Shown here piece after piece: positions 1 through 6,862 of a stretch of DNA of 13,351 bases. The DNA is from Pseudomonadota bacterium. Lineage in GTDB: Bacteria; Bdellovibrionota; UBA1018; CAIMNF01. The translations under genes and the position numbers were made by a program. Under the pieces are notes generated by a model. It had not been told where the DNA came from. It did no database searches and saw nothing but the letters and a program-made list of their open reading frames with translations. Positions within the stretch are counted from its first letter, which is position 1, and each line of letters starts with the position of its first letter. The stretch spans positions 1-13,351 of the forward strand of contig JAIXVT010000275.1 of the NCBI GenBank assembly GCA_027482725.1. The letters run 5' to 3'.

Positions 1-689
1 AAAAAGATAATTGCGTAAAAGGTCCCAACGACAAGCGCTAAAAAAACGAGCGCCTTAACGATATGCAACTCCCCTGAACGAATCAAAGAAATCGCGCTAG
101 AGAACCCACTCGGAATACGTGCCGCAATACCCGCAAAAATCAACATTGAGGTTCCATTGCCGATTCCGCGCTCAGAAATCTGTTCGCCTAACCAAACCAG
201 GAACATGGTCCCACCGGTCAAAGTAATCGTTGTCATCAAAATAAACCCCATACCTGGGTCCAATACGACGGGCGGATTGCTGTACGCCTGCATGGTTTTT
301 GCAATTCCAAATCCCTGAACAAATGACAAAAGCACCGTACCGTAGCGAGTGTACTGAGTGATTTTTTTCCGACCCGCATCCCCCTCTTTTTGAAGCTCAG
401 AGAAGTAGGGAACCATGACGGTCAATAGCTGAAAAATGATCGAAGCGCTAATGTAAGGCATCACCCCCAGAGCAAAAATACTGAAACGCTCCAACGCCCC
501 ACCGCTAAACAAGTTGAACCACCCAAAGATTGTCCCCTGAAGGTTGGAAAACGCGGTTGCTAAAGCAGCACCATCCACACCCGGGGTTGGGATGTGAATC
601 CCCAACCGATAAACGGCAAGCACGATGATGGTAAACATCACTCGTTTTCGTAATTCTGGAATTTTTACTAGTCCTTGTGGCCCCGCCAT
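1..689 (-). CDS. secY: SecY, protein translocase channel subunit (N-terminal part, cut by window edge)
   Basis: SecY forms the membrane channel of the Sec translocon with SecE and SecG. I translated this strand by hand: about 229 residues are visible and the C-terminal half lies beyond base 1. The start MAGPQGLVKIPELRKR leads into a first membrane segment, the PTPGVD plug region, and a second segment with LGVMPYISASI. A cytoplasmic loop with KEGDAGRKKITQYTRYGT follows, then membrane segments 3 and 4 and the hallmark SERGIGNGTS. Segment 5 runs into the edge. The ATG at 687-689 has an AAGGG site about eight bases upstream. It is the last spc gene in the window, 108 bases after rplO, and that gap holds a long stem-loop. 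No frame disruption is seen. Confidence 0.97.
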   Translation of the reverse strand, partial: MAGPQGLVKIPELRKRVMFTIIVLAVYRLGIHIPTPGVDGAALATAFSNLQGTIFGWFNLFSGGALERFSIFALGVMPYISASIIFQLLTVMVPYFSELQKEGDAGRKKITQYTRYGTVLLSFVQGFGIAKTMQAYSNPPVVLDPGMGFILMTTITLTGGTMFLVWLGEQISERGIGNGTSMLIFAGIAARIPSGFSSAISLIRSGELHIVKALVFLALVVGTFYAIIF

Positions 690-714
690 GTTGTATCCCT
701 TTCCCAGAAATGAA

Positions 715-768
715 CAAGCAAGGTAGCTGAATCTTTGGGTTTTTAAACCAAAGGAGCCCCCTTGCTTG
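715..768 (-). promoter_or_regulatory. Two-part stem-loop in the rplO-secY gap, just before secY
   Basis: An outer perfect 9-base-pair stem joins CAAGCAAGG (715-723) to CCTTGCTTG (760-768). Inside it an inner stem joins CTTTGG (733-738) to CCAAAG (748-753). On the transcript the hairpin ends about 12 bases before the secY ribosome binding site. There is no U-tract after it, so it is not a typical terminator. It may be an RNase processing site or a control element that sets SecY output relative to the ribosomal proteins. Function is inferred only from position and pairing. Confidence 0.5.
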
Positions 769-797
769 CGGTTGTAAACTTTCGTTAAACTCTAACG

Positions 798-1253
798 CTA
801 AATTCTAACAATTTCTACGGACCCACCTGCAGATTTAATTTTCTCTACAGCTGCGTCAGAAACGCGATGTGCTTTAACTTTTAGTCCACGGGTGATGTTC
901 CCGTTTCCTAAAACGACAAGACGATCAGAATCTCGCTTGGCAAGACCCATCTCTTTAGCCACTGCAAGAGTAAGCTCTTTAATGTCGCTTGGAAGTTTTG
1001 TCTCGAGATCGGCAAGATTAAACACTGCATGTTTTTTTGCATGAATGTTGGTAAAGCCGCGTTTAGCAAGACGTCGGTACAAAGGAGTTTGACCGCCTTC
1101 AAATCCCAGTCGAACGCTTCCGCCAGACCGTTGAAGTTGACCTTTATCCCCTTTACCCGCTGTTGGACCTAATCCCGAACCTGATCCACGTCCCAAGCGT
1201 TTGCGTTGGGAGTTGGAACCCGGCTGTGGTTTTAAATTATTTAACTTGATCAT
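798..1253 (-). CDS. rplO: Large-subunit ribosomal protein L15
   Basis: L15 binds 23S rRNA and enters late in 50S assembly. The 151 residues cover the whole bacterial family length. The glycine- and arginine-rich N-terminal arm (residues 17-45, with GRGSGSGLG at 21-29) threads into rRNA, followed by LGFEGGQTPLYRRLAKRGF at 49-67. The globular domain ends in the GGSVEI signature near the C-terminus. The ATG at 1251-1253 is preceded by AGGAG (1262-1266), which overlaps the TAG stop of rpmD, so the two genes are probably translationally coupled. It is the penultimate gene of the spc block; the 108-base gap before secY is the largest gap between operon genes. Confidence 0.98.
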   Translation of the reverse strand: MIKLNNLKPQPGSNSQRKRLGRGSGSGLGPTAGKGDKGQLQRSGGSVRLGFEGGQTPLYRRLAKRGFTNIHAKKHAVFNLADLETKLPSDIKELTLAVAKEMGLAKRDSDRLVVLGNGNITRGLKVKAHRVSDAAVEKIKSAGGSVEIVRI

Positions 1254-1264
1254 GATACCTACTC

Positions 1265-1480
1265 CTAGCTTTCGGACACGACTTCCACAAGGTGGAGTAC
1301 TTTTTTAATCATGCCGCGAACTGCCGGGGTGTTTTCGAGAGAAACTTCCTGATGACGGCGTTTCAATCCAAGCCCCTGCAAACAACCCCGTTGAGTGGGG
1401 TTACACGCGATTCGTCCTTTTTTAAGGCGAATTTCGATAGTTCCGGCCGCTTTTGCGGTTTTTGTTTTTTGCGTTGCCAT
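1265..1480 (-). CDS. rpmD: Large-subunit ribosomal protein L30
   Basis: L30 is a small 50S protein of the bacterial L30/eukaryotic L7 family. It is recognised by LQGLGLKRR (35-43) and the strongly conserved ENTPAVRGMIKKV (49-61). At 71 residues it is about ten longer than the usual 58-60. The excess is a lysine/threonine/alanine-rich N-terminus (MATQKTKTAKAAG) before the first beta strand. Two cysteines (26 and 33) bracket CNPTQRGC, in a position where many L30 proteins have none; no metal site can be inferred from two residues. The ATG lies 7 bases after the rpsE stop and the gene is in the usual spc position between rpsE and rplO. Confidence 0.97.
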   Translation of the reverse strand: MATQKTKTAKAAGTIEIRLKKGRIACNPTQRGCLQGLGLKRRHQEVSLENTPAVRGMIKKVLHLVEVVSES

Positions 1481-1487
1481 AACTCAA

Positions 1488-2006
1488 TTACCCGTTTCCT
1501 GAAGTGATCTCAGCAACCGTTTTCCCGCGTGATTTAGCGATGTCCGAAAGACTTCGCAAACTGTTCAACGCTTCAAAGGTTGCTCTCACCACGTTGTGAG
1601 GATTGTCTCGCTTCAGAGATTTTGTAAGAATATTTTTTACACCAGCGGCTTCAAGAATTGCGCGGACAGCCGAAGAGGCAATGACTCCAGACCCTTCGGG
1701 AGCGGGCTTCATCAATACCGAGCTTGCGCCGAATGTTCCGGTGACTTCGTGAGGAATGGTGGTTCCTGCCAACGGCACAGAGACAAGTGACTTTCGTGCG
1801 CGCTTACCGGCTTTTTTAATCGCCTCGGGCACTTCGGTCGCTTTCCCCAAACCTACACCCACTTGACCTTTTTTATTGCCGACCACGACGATCGCCGCAA
1901 AACTAAAGCGCCGACCACCTTTGACCACTTTTGCACAGCGGTTAATGTGGATCACCTTATCTTCAAACTCGGTATCTTCTGTTCTTTTATCGTTGTATCC
2001 AGCCAT
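1488..2006 (-). CDS. rpsE: Small-subunit ribosomal protein S5
   Basis: S5 helps form the mRNA entry channel and affects decoding accuracy. The N-terminal S5 domain contains the loop GGRRFSF starting at residue 30, where ram and spectinomycin-resistance changes map in other bacteria. It continues with VVGNKKGQVGVGLGKA (41-56). The C-terminal domain shows PAPEGSGVIA (101-110), AVRAILEAAGV and KSLKRDNPHNVVRAT. The length of 172 residues is normal. The ATG at 2004-2006 lies 15 bases after rplR ends. It is a standard, intact member of the spc block. Confidence 0.98.
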   Translation of the reverse strand: MAGYNDKRTEDTEFEDKVIHINRCAKVVKGGRRFSFAAIVVVGNKKGQVGVGLGKATEVPEAIKKAGKRARKSLVSVPLAGTTIPHEVTGTFGASSVLMKPAPEGSGVIASSAVRAILEAAGVKNILTKSLKRDNPHNVVRATFEALNSLRSLSDIAKSRGKTVAEITSGNG

Positions 2007-2021
2007 TGATTGATCCTTTTC

Positions 2022-2399
2022 TTAAAATACCAAACCAGCTTCGCGAGCAGCATCTGCAAGCGCTTTCACTTTTCCGTGATAAAGGTAACCACAACGATCA
2101 AAAACAACCGTTTTAATCCCTTTTGCTTGAGCGCGCTTTGCGATCAACTGGCCCACTTTTTTAGAGCTTTCGATGTTAGCGGCCAGATCCCCGCCCAACT
2201 CTTTGTCCAAAGTTGACGCAGCAACCAAAGTTGCCCCCTTGCTGTCGTCAATCACCTGAGCATAGATATTGGCATTCGATCTAAAAATCGCCAAGCGTGG
2301 ACGTGCTGTGGTCCCCTCAAGGGTTGCACGAATTTTACGCTTGTGCTTAAACCGAATTTTTACTTTTTGACTGCTTTTTTTACCTACCGTATTACGCAT
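2022..2399 (-). CDS. rplR: Large-subunit ribosomal protein L18
   Basis: L18 binds 5S rRNA and, with L5, places it in the central protuberance of the 50S subunit. The basic N-terminal tail ([16 protein letters not shown]) is followed by the family core [20 protein letters not shown]. The C-terminus carries the motif [20 protein letters not shown], which corresponds to the usual [20 protein letters not shown]. The length of 125 residues is slightly above the common 116-120, owing to a longer N-terminus. The ATG at 2397-2399 is 10 bases after the rplF stop. It is in its normal place between rplF and rpsE. Confidence 0.98.
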   Translation of the reverse strand: [125 protein letters not shown]

Positions 2400-2409
2400 G
2401 AATCACCTC

Positions 2410-2955
2410 TTATTTGCTTCCCGCAGCAGACTTACCTGCTTTGCGCACGATGTGCTCGTCCGTATAACGGATTCCCTTGCCTTGATAAGGCTCTGGTGGC
2501 TTGATTCCGCGAATCTTATCCGCAGTCAAACCGAGAAGCATTTTATCGCTACCGGTCAAAACAATGTGAGTATTGTTTTCCACCTTGCACGCGATACCTT
2601 CAGGAAGTTTAAAATCAACAGGATGGGAGAACCCAATGGTCAACGACAAGGTTTGACCCTTGGTTGCTGCCCGGTATCCTACTCCCACGATATCCAAATC
2701 TTTTTGGAATCCCGTAGAAACGCCCGTCACCATGTTTTGGATCTGGGTACGGACAACGCCTTGAAGGGCATTGGATTTAGGGAAAGTTTCGTCCCGACCG
2801 ATAGTAATTTCTTCTTTGGCCACGTTAACGATTACTCCACCAGGAAGCTTGAATGAAAGTTTGCCCTTAGGGCCTTCTACTTTCACGTCCTGGCCTGATA
2901 GAGCAACCTTTACACCGGCACCGACTTTAATAGGGGCTTTACCTACTCGAGACAT
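2410..2955 (-). CDS. rplF: Large-subunit ribosomal protein L6
   Basis: L6 sits near the GTPase-associated region of the 50S subunit and has two similar domains. The start MSRVGKAPIKV is the family's usual N-terminus. The second domain shows GVGYRAATKGQTLSLTIGFS and the C-terminal signature PPEPYQGKGIRYTDE with RKAGK. I chose the ATG at 2953-2955 over one 33 bases upstream, because the upstream choice would add an atypical 11-residue leader and overlap rpsH. A GAGG motif at 2965-2968 lies 9 bases before the chosen ATG. The rpsH stop is one base away, so translation is likely coupled. It encodes 181 residues, close to the usual 177-180. Confidence 0.97.
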   Translation of the reverse strand: MSRVGKAPIKVGAGVKVALSGQDVKVEGPKGKLSFKLPGGVIVNVAKEEITIGRDETFPKSNALQGVVRTQIQNMVTGVSTGFQKDLDIVGVGYRAATKGQTLSLTIGFSHPVDFKLPEGIACKVENNTHIVLTGSDKMLLGLTADKIRGIKPPEPYQGKGIRYTDEHIVRKAGKSAAGSK

Positions 2956-2956
2956 C

Positions 2957-3358
2957 TTACCAAACCTCGCAAAGGACTTCGCCACCAACGTTGGTCTGAG
3001 ACGCCTTAGAAGCGGACATCACCCCACGAGAGGTCGAAAGGATTGAAATTCCAACGCCACCAAGAACACGCGGAAGGTTATCCACACCCGCATATCGGCG
3101 CACACCTGGTTTACTTGCGCGACGAATCCCACGGATCACGCTTTTTCCGGCATCATCATATTTTAAATAGATGCGAATGGTCACCAGACCGTTGTCGTCT
3201 TTAAGTAAACGAAAATTTTTGATAAATCCTTCGTCCTTCAACACTTTAACAATGTTGGCTTTAATGCGGGACGCAGGAACTTCCAATTTTTCATGTTTTT
3301 CTTGGGCCGCGTTACGTACTCGGGTGAGTAGGTCCGCGATAGGATCTGTCATTGCCAT
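2957..3358 (-). CDS. rpsH: Small-subunit ribosomal protein S8
   Basis: S8 is a primary 16S rRNA binder. In E. coli it is also the translational repressor of the spc operon, binding the mRNA near the L5 start; whether that applies here is unknown. The N-terminus MAMTDPIADLLTRVRNA and the C-terminal STSRGVMSASKA with GGEVLCEVW are diagnostic. The length of 133 residues is normal. The ATG at 3356-3358 gives MAMTDP, parallel to the MxMxDP start of many homologues. The gene follows rpsN after 19 bases and ends one base before rplF. Confidence 0.98.
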   Translation of the reverse strand: MAMTDPIADLLTRVRNAAQEKHEKLEVPASRIKANIVKVLKDEGFIKNFRLLKDDNGLVTIRIYLKYDDAGKSVIRGIRRASKPGVRRYAGVDNLPRVLGGVGISILSTSRGVMSASKASQTNVGGEVLCEVW

Positions 3359-3377
3359 AAATATTTCCTTTATTCTT

Positions 3378-3563
3378 CTACCAGCTTGACTTTGTTACTC
3401 CGGGAAGCAGGCCCTTTAGAGCCAATCCACGGAAGCAAAGACGACACATGTTGAACTTACGCATGAAACCGCGCGAACGACCACACAAAGGACAACGGTT
3501 CTTTTGGCGAGATTTGAACTTTGGTGCAACGCCGATTTTCACCATCTTACATTTTTTAGCCAA
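3378..3563 (-). CDS. rpsN: Small-subunit ribosomal protein S14, zinc-ribbon type, TTG start
   Basis: S14 stabilises the head of the 30S subunit. This is the short 61-residue, zinc-binding form: the cysteine pairs CPLC (24, 27) and CRLC (40, 43) make a four-cysteine ribbon. The C-terminus ends GLLPGVTKSSW, typical of the family. The start codon is TTG at 3561-3563, supported by AAAGGAG at 3571-3577 with a 7-base spacer. The next ATG (residue 7) would remove the usual MAKK beginning and lie too far from this site. The gene lies between rplE and rpsH. The long, zinc-free S14 paralogue found in many Gram-negatives is not in this window. Confidence 0.97.
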   Translation of the reverse strand: MAKKCKMVKIGVAPKFKSRQKNRCPLCGRSRGFMRKFNMCRLCFRGLALKGLLPGVTKSSW

Positions 3564-3578
3564 GACTCTGCTCCTTTA

Positions 3579-4277
3579 TTACTTTCGGAAAGGCATGCCC
3601 ATTTCAGCAAGCAATGCTCGGGCATGTTCGTTGTTTTTTGCTGTCGTACAAATCGTAATCGTCATCCCACGGACAGCATCTACAAGGTCATAGCTGATTT
3701 CCGGGAAAATGATTTGCTCGCGCATCCCCAAAGAATAGTTACCTCGACCATCAAAGGACTTAGGATTTGTCCCTTTAAAGTCACGGACGCGAGGAAGGGT
3801 TAACGCTACCAAACGATCAAAAAATTCGTACATTCGTGCGCGACGTAACGTTACGGCTACAGCCACCGCGTTGCCTTGACGCAACTTAAAGTTTGCGATC
3901 GCTTTTTTCGCTCGGCAAAGGTAAGGCTTCTGACCTGTGATCGCCATAAGATCATTCATGGCGCTGTCCAAAACCTTAGGGTTACCGACCGCTTCTTTTA
4001 CCGCACAGTTAATCACGATTTTTTCAAACCGAGGAACTTCCATGCTGCTTTTAAAACCAAATTGTTTAACCAATGCAGGAACTGCCACTTTATTATAGTG
4101 CGTTACCATACGAATTTCAGACCGAGGAGAAATACGGGTCTCACCCGCTCCAGCTACTTTCAGCGCATTGGGTAGCGAGTTTTTTTCACGCTTACCTTTA
4201 GCCTCCGGCTTCGGCTTAGCAACTTTTTCCGCTGCTTTTTTTTCTACTGTCTTTTCTGCTTCTTTTTTATCAGCCAC
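3579..4277 (-). CDS. rplE: Large-subunit ribosomal protein L5 with long charged N-terminal extension, GTG start
   Basis: L5 binds 5S rRNA and forms part of the central protuberance. The family body starts at about residue 57 (MVTHYNKVAVPALV). It includes VPRFEKIVIN, GQKPYLCRAKKAIANFK, RDFKGTNPKSFDGRGNYS and MREQIIFPEISYD. The protein has 232 residues against a usual 179. The excess is an N-terminal lysine-, alanine- and glutamate-rich stretch, probably disordered. The GTG start at 4275-4277 has a perfect GGAGG at 4283-4287 with a 5-base spacer. Starting at residue 57 instead would leave an unexplained gap of about 200 bases after rplX, so the extension is very probably translated. Confidence 0.95.
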   Translation of the reverse strand: MADKKEAEKTVEKKAAEKVAKPKPEAKGKREKNSLPNALKVAGAGETRISPRSEIRMVTHYNKVAVPALVKQFGFKSSMEVPRFEKIVINCAVKEAVGNPKVLDSAMNDLMAITGQKPYLCRAKKAIANFKLRQGNAVAVAVTLRRARMYEFFDRLVALTLPRVRDFKGTNPKSFDGRGNYSLGMREQIIFPEISYDLVDAVRGMTITICTTAKNNEHARALLAEMGMPFRK

Positions 4278-4305
4278 TTCGACCTCCGAGGGTTACACAG
4301 AAAAA

Positions 4306-4611
4306 TTAGGAAGACTTCTTAGTTGTAAGTTCGCCCGACTTCCCGCGCGCGAACTTCGAAGACCGAAGGGGCTTCTTTGACGTGGGGTCCACCAGTTGCA
4401 CTTTTGAGTAGTGCATAGGTGATTCCTTAGACAAAATTCCGCCTTGGGGATTCTTTTGAGAAGGCTTCACATGGCGTCGAACCACATTTACACCTTCGAC
4501 CAATACTTTCATGTTCTTAGGGTCTACCCGAAGAACTTTACCTTGTTTACCTTTGTCCTTGCCTGACATGACTTGGACAAGATCGTCTTTACGAATAAAA
4601 AGCTGGCTCAT
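4306..4611 (-). CDS. rplX: Large-subunit ribosomal protein L24
   Basis: L24 starts 50S assembly and lies near the exit of the peptide tunnel. The N-terminal KOW motif is clear: DDLVQVMSGKDKGKQGKVLR (9-28). The middle strands contain VEGVNVVRRHVKPSQKNPQGG, a close match to the family's VEGVNxVKKHxKPxxxxPQGG, and SKESPMHYSKVQLVDP follows. The length of 101 residues is normal. The C-terminus is a lysine/serine-rich tail in place of the RIGF ending seen in many relatives. The ATG at 4609-4611 is 8 bases after rplN and rplE follows 28 bases later. Confidence 0.97.
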   Translation of the reverse strand: MSQLFIRKDDLVQVMSGKDKGKQGKVLRVDPKNMKVLVEGVNVVRRHVKPSQKNPQGGILSKESPMHYSKVQLVDPTSKKPLRSSKFARGKSGELTTKKSS

Positions 4612-4619
4612 AACTCACC

Positions 4620-4988
4620 TTAAAGAACTTCCGGAGCCAAGGAAATGATCTTCATAAAGTTACGTGCGCGAAGTTCGCGGGCAACTGGTCCGAAGATACG
4701 GGTTCCGACTGGCTCGTTTTGGTTATTGATCAACACTGCAGAGTTGTTATCAAACCGAATATAACTTCCATCATCTCGGTTGATTTCTTTCGCAGTGCGG
4801 ACGATCACGGCTTTCATGATGTCCCCTTTTTTTACTTTTGAATTTGGAGCGGCATCCTTTACCGACACCACAATCACATCACCAATCGTGGCATAGCGAC
4901 GACGGGTTCCGCCAAGAACTTTAATACACATGACGGATCTCGCACCTGAGTTGTCCGCTACGTCTAATCTACTTTCTGTTTGAATCAT
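4620..4988 (-). CDS. rplN: Large-subunit ribosomal protein L14
   Basis: L14 is a conserved 50S protein at the subunit interface. It opens with MIQTESRLDVADNSGARSV and carries MCIKVLGGTRRRYATIGD, VKKGDIMKAVIVRTAKE and RFDNNSAVLINNQNEPVGTR. The final part FGPVARELR(A)RNFMKIISLAPEVL matches the family end. The length of 122 residues is exactly typical. It is the first gene of the spc block. Here it follows rpsQ after 37 bases with no evident terminator, so S10 and spc genes probably share a transcript. Confidence 0.98.
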   Translation of the reverse strand: MIQTESRLDVADNSGARSVMCIKVLGGTRRRYATIGDVIVVSVKDAAPNSKVKKGDIMKAVIVRTAKEINRDDGSYIRFDNNSAVLINNQNEPVGTRIFGPVARELRARNFMKIISLAPEVL

Positions 4989-5025
4989 GATTCACCTCAG
5001 AGAAACTTTGTGTTTAACTGCCGGA

Positions 5026-5391
5026 TTATTCCGCAGTTCGGAGCCCTGTTGTTGCAGCGCGAACGACAGATTGGATCGCCCAACGTTTTTCGCGACTCAA
5101 AGGCCGACTCTCCACGATCGCCACCAAATCACCGGTACGGGTGGAGTTGTTTTCGTCATGGGCTTTAAATTTTTTTGATACCGTCGTGTACTTGCCGTAC
5201 TGAGTGTTTTTGACTTGTCGCTCAACACGAATCACGCGGGTCTTCATCATTTTGTCGCTGACCACAGTGCCCACCAAAATACGTCGGTGGAGTTTACCCG
5301 TGGCTGTCGACTGTTCTGGGGTTCCTGTAACCGCATTTGCTTGGGGAGCGGTCTTGCTGGCTTTTGCTGGTTTAGCCGTTTTCGTTGCCAT
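5026..5391 (-). CDS. rpsQ: Small-subunit ribosomal protein S17 with N-terminal extension
   Basis: S17 is a primary 16S rRNA binder with an OB fold. The core begins near residue 36 (RRILVGTVVSDKMMKTRVIR). It continues through KNTQYGKYTTVSKKFKAHDE and RTGDLVAIVESRPLSREKRW. The protein has 121 residues against the usual 80-90. The extra length is mainly an N-terminal stretch of about 30 residues rich in alanine, lysine and threonine. It starts MATKTAKPAKASKT and has no recognisable domain. The ATG at 5389-5391 lies 13 bases after rpmC. A start inside the extension is not excluded, but no alternative ATG occurs before residue 48. Confidence 0.95.
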   Translation of the reverse strand: MATKTAKPAKASKTAPQANAVTGTPEQSTATGKLHRRILVGTVVSDKMMKTRVIRVERQVKNTQYGKYTTVSKKFKAHDENNSTRTGDLVAIVESRPLSREKRWAIQSVVRAATTGLRTAE

Positions 5392-5404
5392 AGTTTAATC
5401 CTTC

Positions 5405-5638
5405 TTACGCCTTCTGTTCCGCTTTTTGGCCCATGAACGTTTTGATGCGAGCTATCTCTTTTCTCATTTTCCAAAGACTAGAGGTATTCTCCAACTGCCC
5501 TGTCGCTAGCTTCATTTTTGCTTCAAAGGTCTCTCTGCGGACCTCAGCAAGACGCGCTTCGAGCTCTTTTACGCCCAAGTTCTTGATCGCATCTATTTTT
5601 CTTTGTCCGGTTTGACCTGTTTTAGTTTTCTTTGCCAT
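5405..5638 (-). CDS. rpmC: Large-subunit ribosomal protein L29
   Basis: L29 is a helical 50S protein near the tunnel exit that forms part of the docking site for targeting factors. The signature is the ATGQLENTSSLWKMRKEIAR stretch (45-64), with helix 1 (VKELEARLAEVRRETFEAKM) before it. It has 77 residues; the usual length is 60-70. The first 15 or so residues (MAKKTKTGQTGQRKI) are a basic extension. The ATG at 5636-5638 lies 8 bases after the rplP stop. The place between rplP and rpsQ is standard for the S10 block. Confidence 0.96.
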   Translation of the reverse strand: MAKKTKTGQTGQRKIDAIKNLGVKELEARLAEVRRETFEAKMKLATGQLENTSSLWKMRKEIARIKTFMGQKAEQKA

Positions 5639-5646
5639 AAATCACC

Positions 5647-6144
5647 TTATTTCGCCGCAGCTTGGGCTGCTCTAGCTGCTTTTTTTTCAGCTACAACTAC
5701 TTTCTGCGCCGCTTTTGCCTTCTCCGCCAAAGCCTCAGTTTCTTTGCTGATGACTTTGAACTTTAATGGAAGTTTGTGAGCCGCCAAAAGGAGAGCCTTT
5801 GTCGCTTCTTCTTTATTCACTCCACCCATTTCGAAAATAATCCGACCTGGCTTAATGATAGCTGCCCATTCTTCCACGTTCCCTTTACCGGATCCCATTC
5901 GGGTTTCGGCGGGCTTCTTGGTAATAGGCTTGTGGGGGAAAATACGAATCCACACATCACCACCACGCTTGATCGAACGGGTCATTGCCACCCGAGCAGC
6001 CTCAAGCTGTTTAGCATTGATGCGTCCACACTCAGACGCTTGCAAACCGAACTCGCCAAAAAACAATGAACCGCCGCGGTCGGCGCGCCCACGCATTTTA
6101 CCTTTTTGTTGTTTACGCCACTTGACGCGTTTTGGAGTTAACAT
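5647..6144 (-). CDS. rplP: Large-subunit ribosomal protein L16 with alanine/lysine-rich C-terminal tail
   Basis: L16 lies near the A-site tRNA elbow and is needed for late 50S maturation. The N-terminus MLTPKRVKWRKQQKGKMRGR is typical. The core includes GRINAKQLEAARVAMTR, WIRIFPHKPITKKPAETRMG and KGNVEEWAAIIKPGRIIFE. The family body ends at about residue 135 (KFKVISKE). Another 30 residues follow (136-165), alanine-, lysine- and glutamate-rich and probably helical, making 165 in all against the usual 136-144. The frame is continuous to the stop and rpmC follows after 8 bases, so the tail is not a read-through artefact. Confidence 0.96.
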   Translation of the reverse strand: MLTPKRVKWRKQQKGKMRGRADRGGSLFFGEFGLQASECGRINAKQLEAARVAMTRSIKRGGDVWIRIFPHKPITKKPAETRMGSGKGNVEEWAAIIKPGRIIFEMGGVNKEEATKALLLAAHKLPLKFKVISKETEALAEKAKAAQKVVVAEKKAARAAQAAAK

Positions 6145-6157
6145 GTTCCTTTACCTT

Positions 6158-6853
6158 CTAGGCTTTTGCCTGAACCTTTTCACCTTCAACCGCAAGTTGT
6201 TTCGCTTCTTGAGCGGCTTGACGCTTCAGGGTCTGAGTTTCGCCATTGTATACCCACACTTTCACGCCGATTTGGCCGTAAACGGTGCTGGCTTCTGTAA
6301 ATCCATAATCGATGTTTGCGCGCAAGGTGTGCAAAGGTACGCTATCCTCGCTATACCATTCGGCACGAGCAATCTCTGCTCCACCCAAACGACCGGCAAC
6401 TCGGATCTTAATCCCTTTAATGCCTTGCTTGAACGCTGAGGTCATACACTTTTTCATCGCACGACGGAAAGCAACACGCTTTTCAAGTTGTGCAGCAACA
6501 TTTTCCGCAATCAACTGGGCGTTAGCTTCTGGGTTACGCACTTCGATAATGTTCAAAATCACTTCGGCACTAGACAGCTTCTGGACTTCCGAACGCAACT
6601 GATCAACACCTGCGCCTTTTTTCCCGATCACAATGCCTGGACGTGCAGTGTGCACGTTGATTTTTACTTTAGCAGCGGCGCGCTCAATCTCGATACGAGC
6701 AATTCCAGCGGCGAAAAGTTTTTCTTTCAACACTTGACGGAGCTTAAGATCTTCGTGCAAAAGTTTTGCGTAATCTTTTTTTGCGTACCATCGGCTTTCC
6801 CAAGTGCGAGTAATGCCTAATCGAAATCCAATTGGATGAACCTTCTGACCCAT
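6158..6853 (-). CDS. rpsC: Small-subunit ribosomal protein S3
   Basis: S3 forms part of the mRNA entry tunnel and has mRNA helicase activity with S4 and S5. It begins MGQKVHPIGFRLGITRTWES, the family N-terminus. The type II KH domain is present with its GKKG loop at 77-80 (RPGIVIGKKGAGVDQLR). The C-terminal domain carries GIKIRVAGRLGGAEIARAEW and the IDYGFTEASTVYGQIGVKVW region. The length of 231 residues is normal, with a short variable tail. The ATG at 6851-6853 is 9 bases after rplV, and rplP follows 13 bases after the stop. Confidence 0.98.
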   Translation of the reverse strand: MGQKVHPIGFRLGITRTWESRWYAKKDYAKLLHEDLKLRQVLKEKLFAAGIARIEIERAAAKVKINVHTARPGIVIGKKGAGVDQLRSEVQKLSSAEVILNIIEVRNPEANAQLIAENVAAQLEKRVAFRRAMKKCMTSAFKQGIKGIKIRVAGRLGGAEIARAEWYSEDSVPLHTLRANIDYGFTEASTVYGQIGVKVWVYNGETQTLKRQAAQEAKQLAVEGEKVQAKA

Positions 6854-6862
6854 GCTTTCTCC

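Noticed and set aside
2956..2988. Upstream ATG for rplF giving 11 extra residues
   Set aside because: It overlaps rpsH and lacks family support; the ATG at 2955 has a suitable ribosome binding site.
5855..6439. Long open frame on the plus strand opposite rplP and rpsC
   Set aside because: It lies antisense to two conserved genes, has no family resemblance, and is explained by codon bias of the genes opposite.
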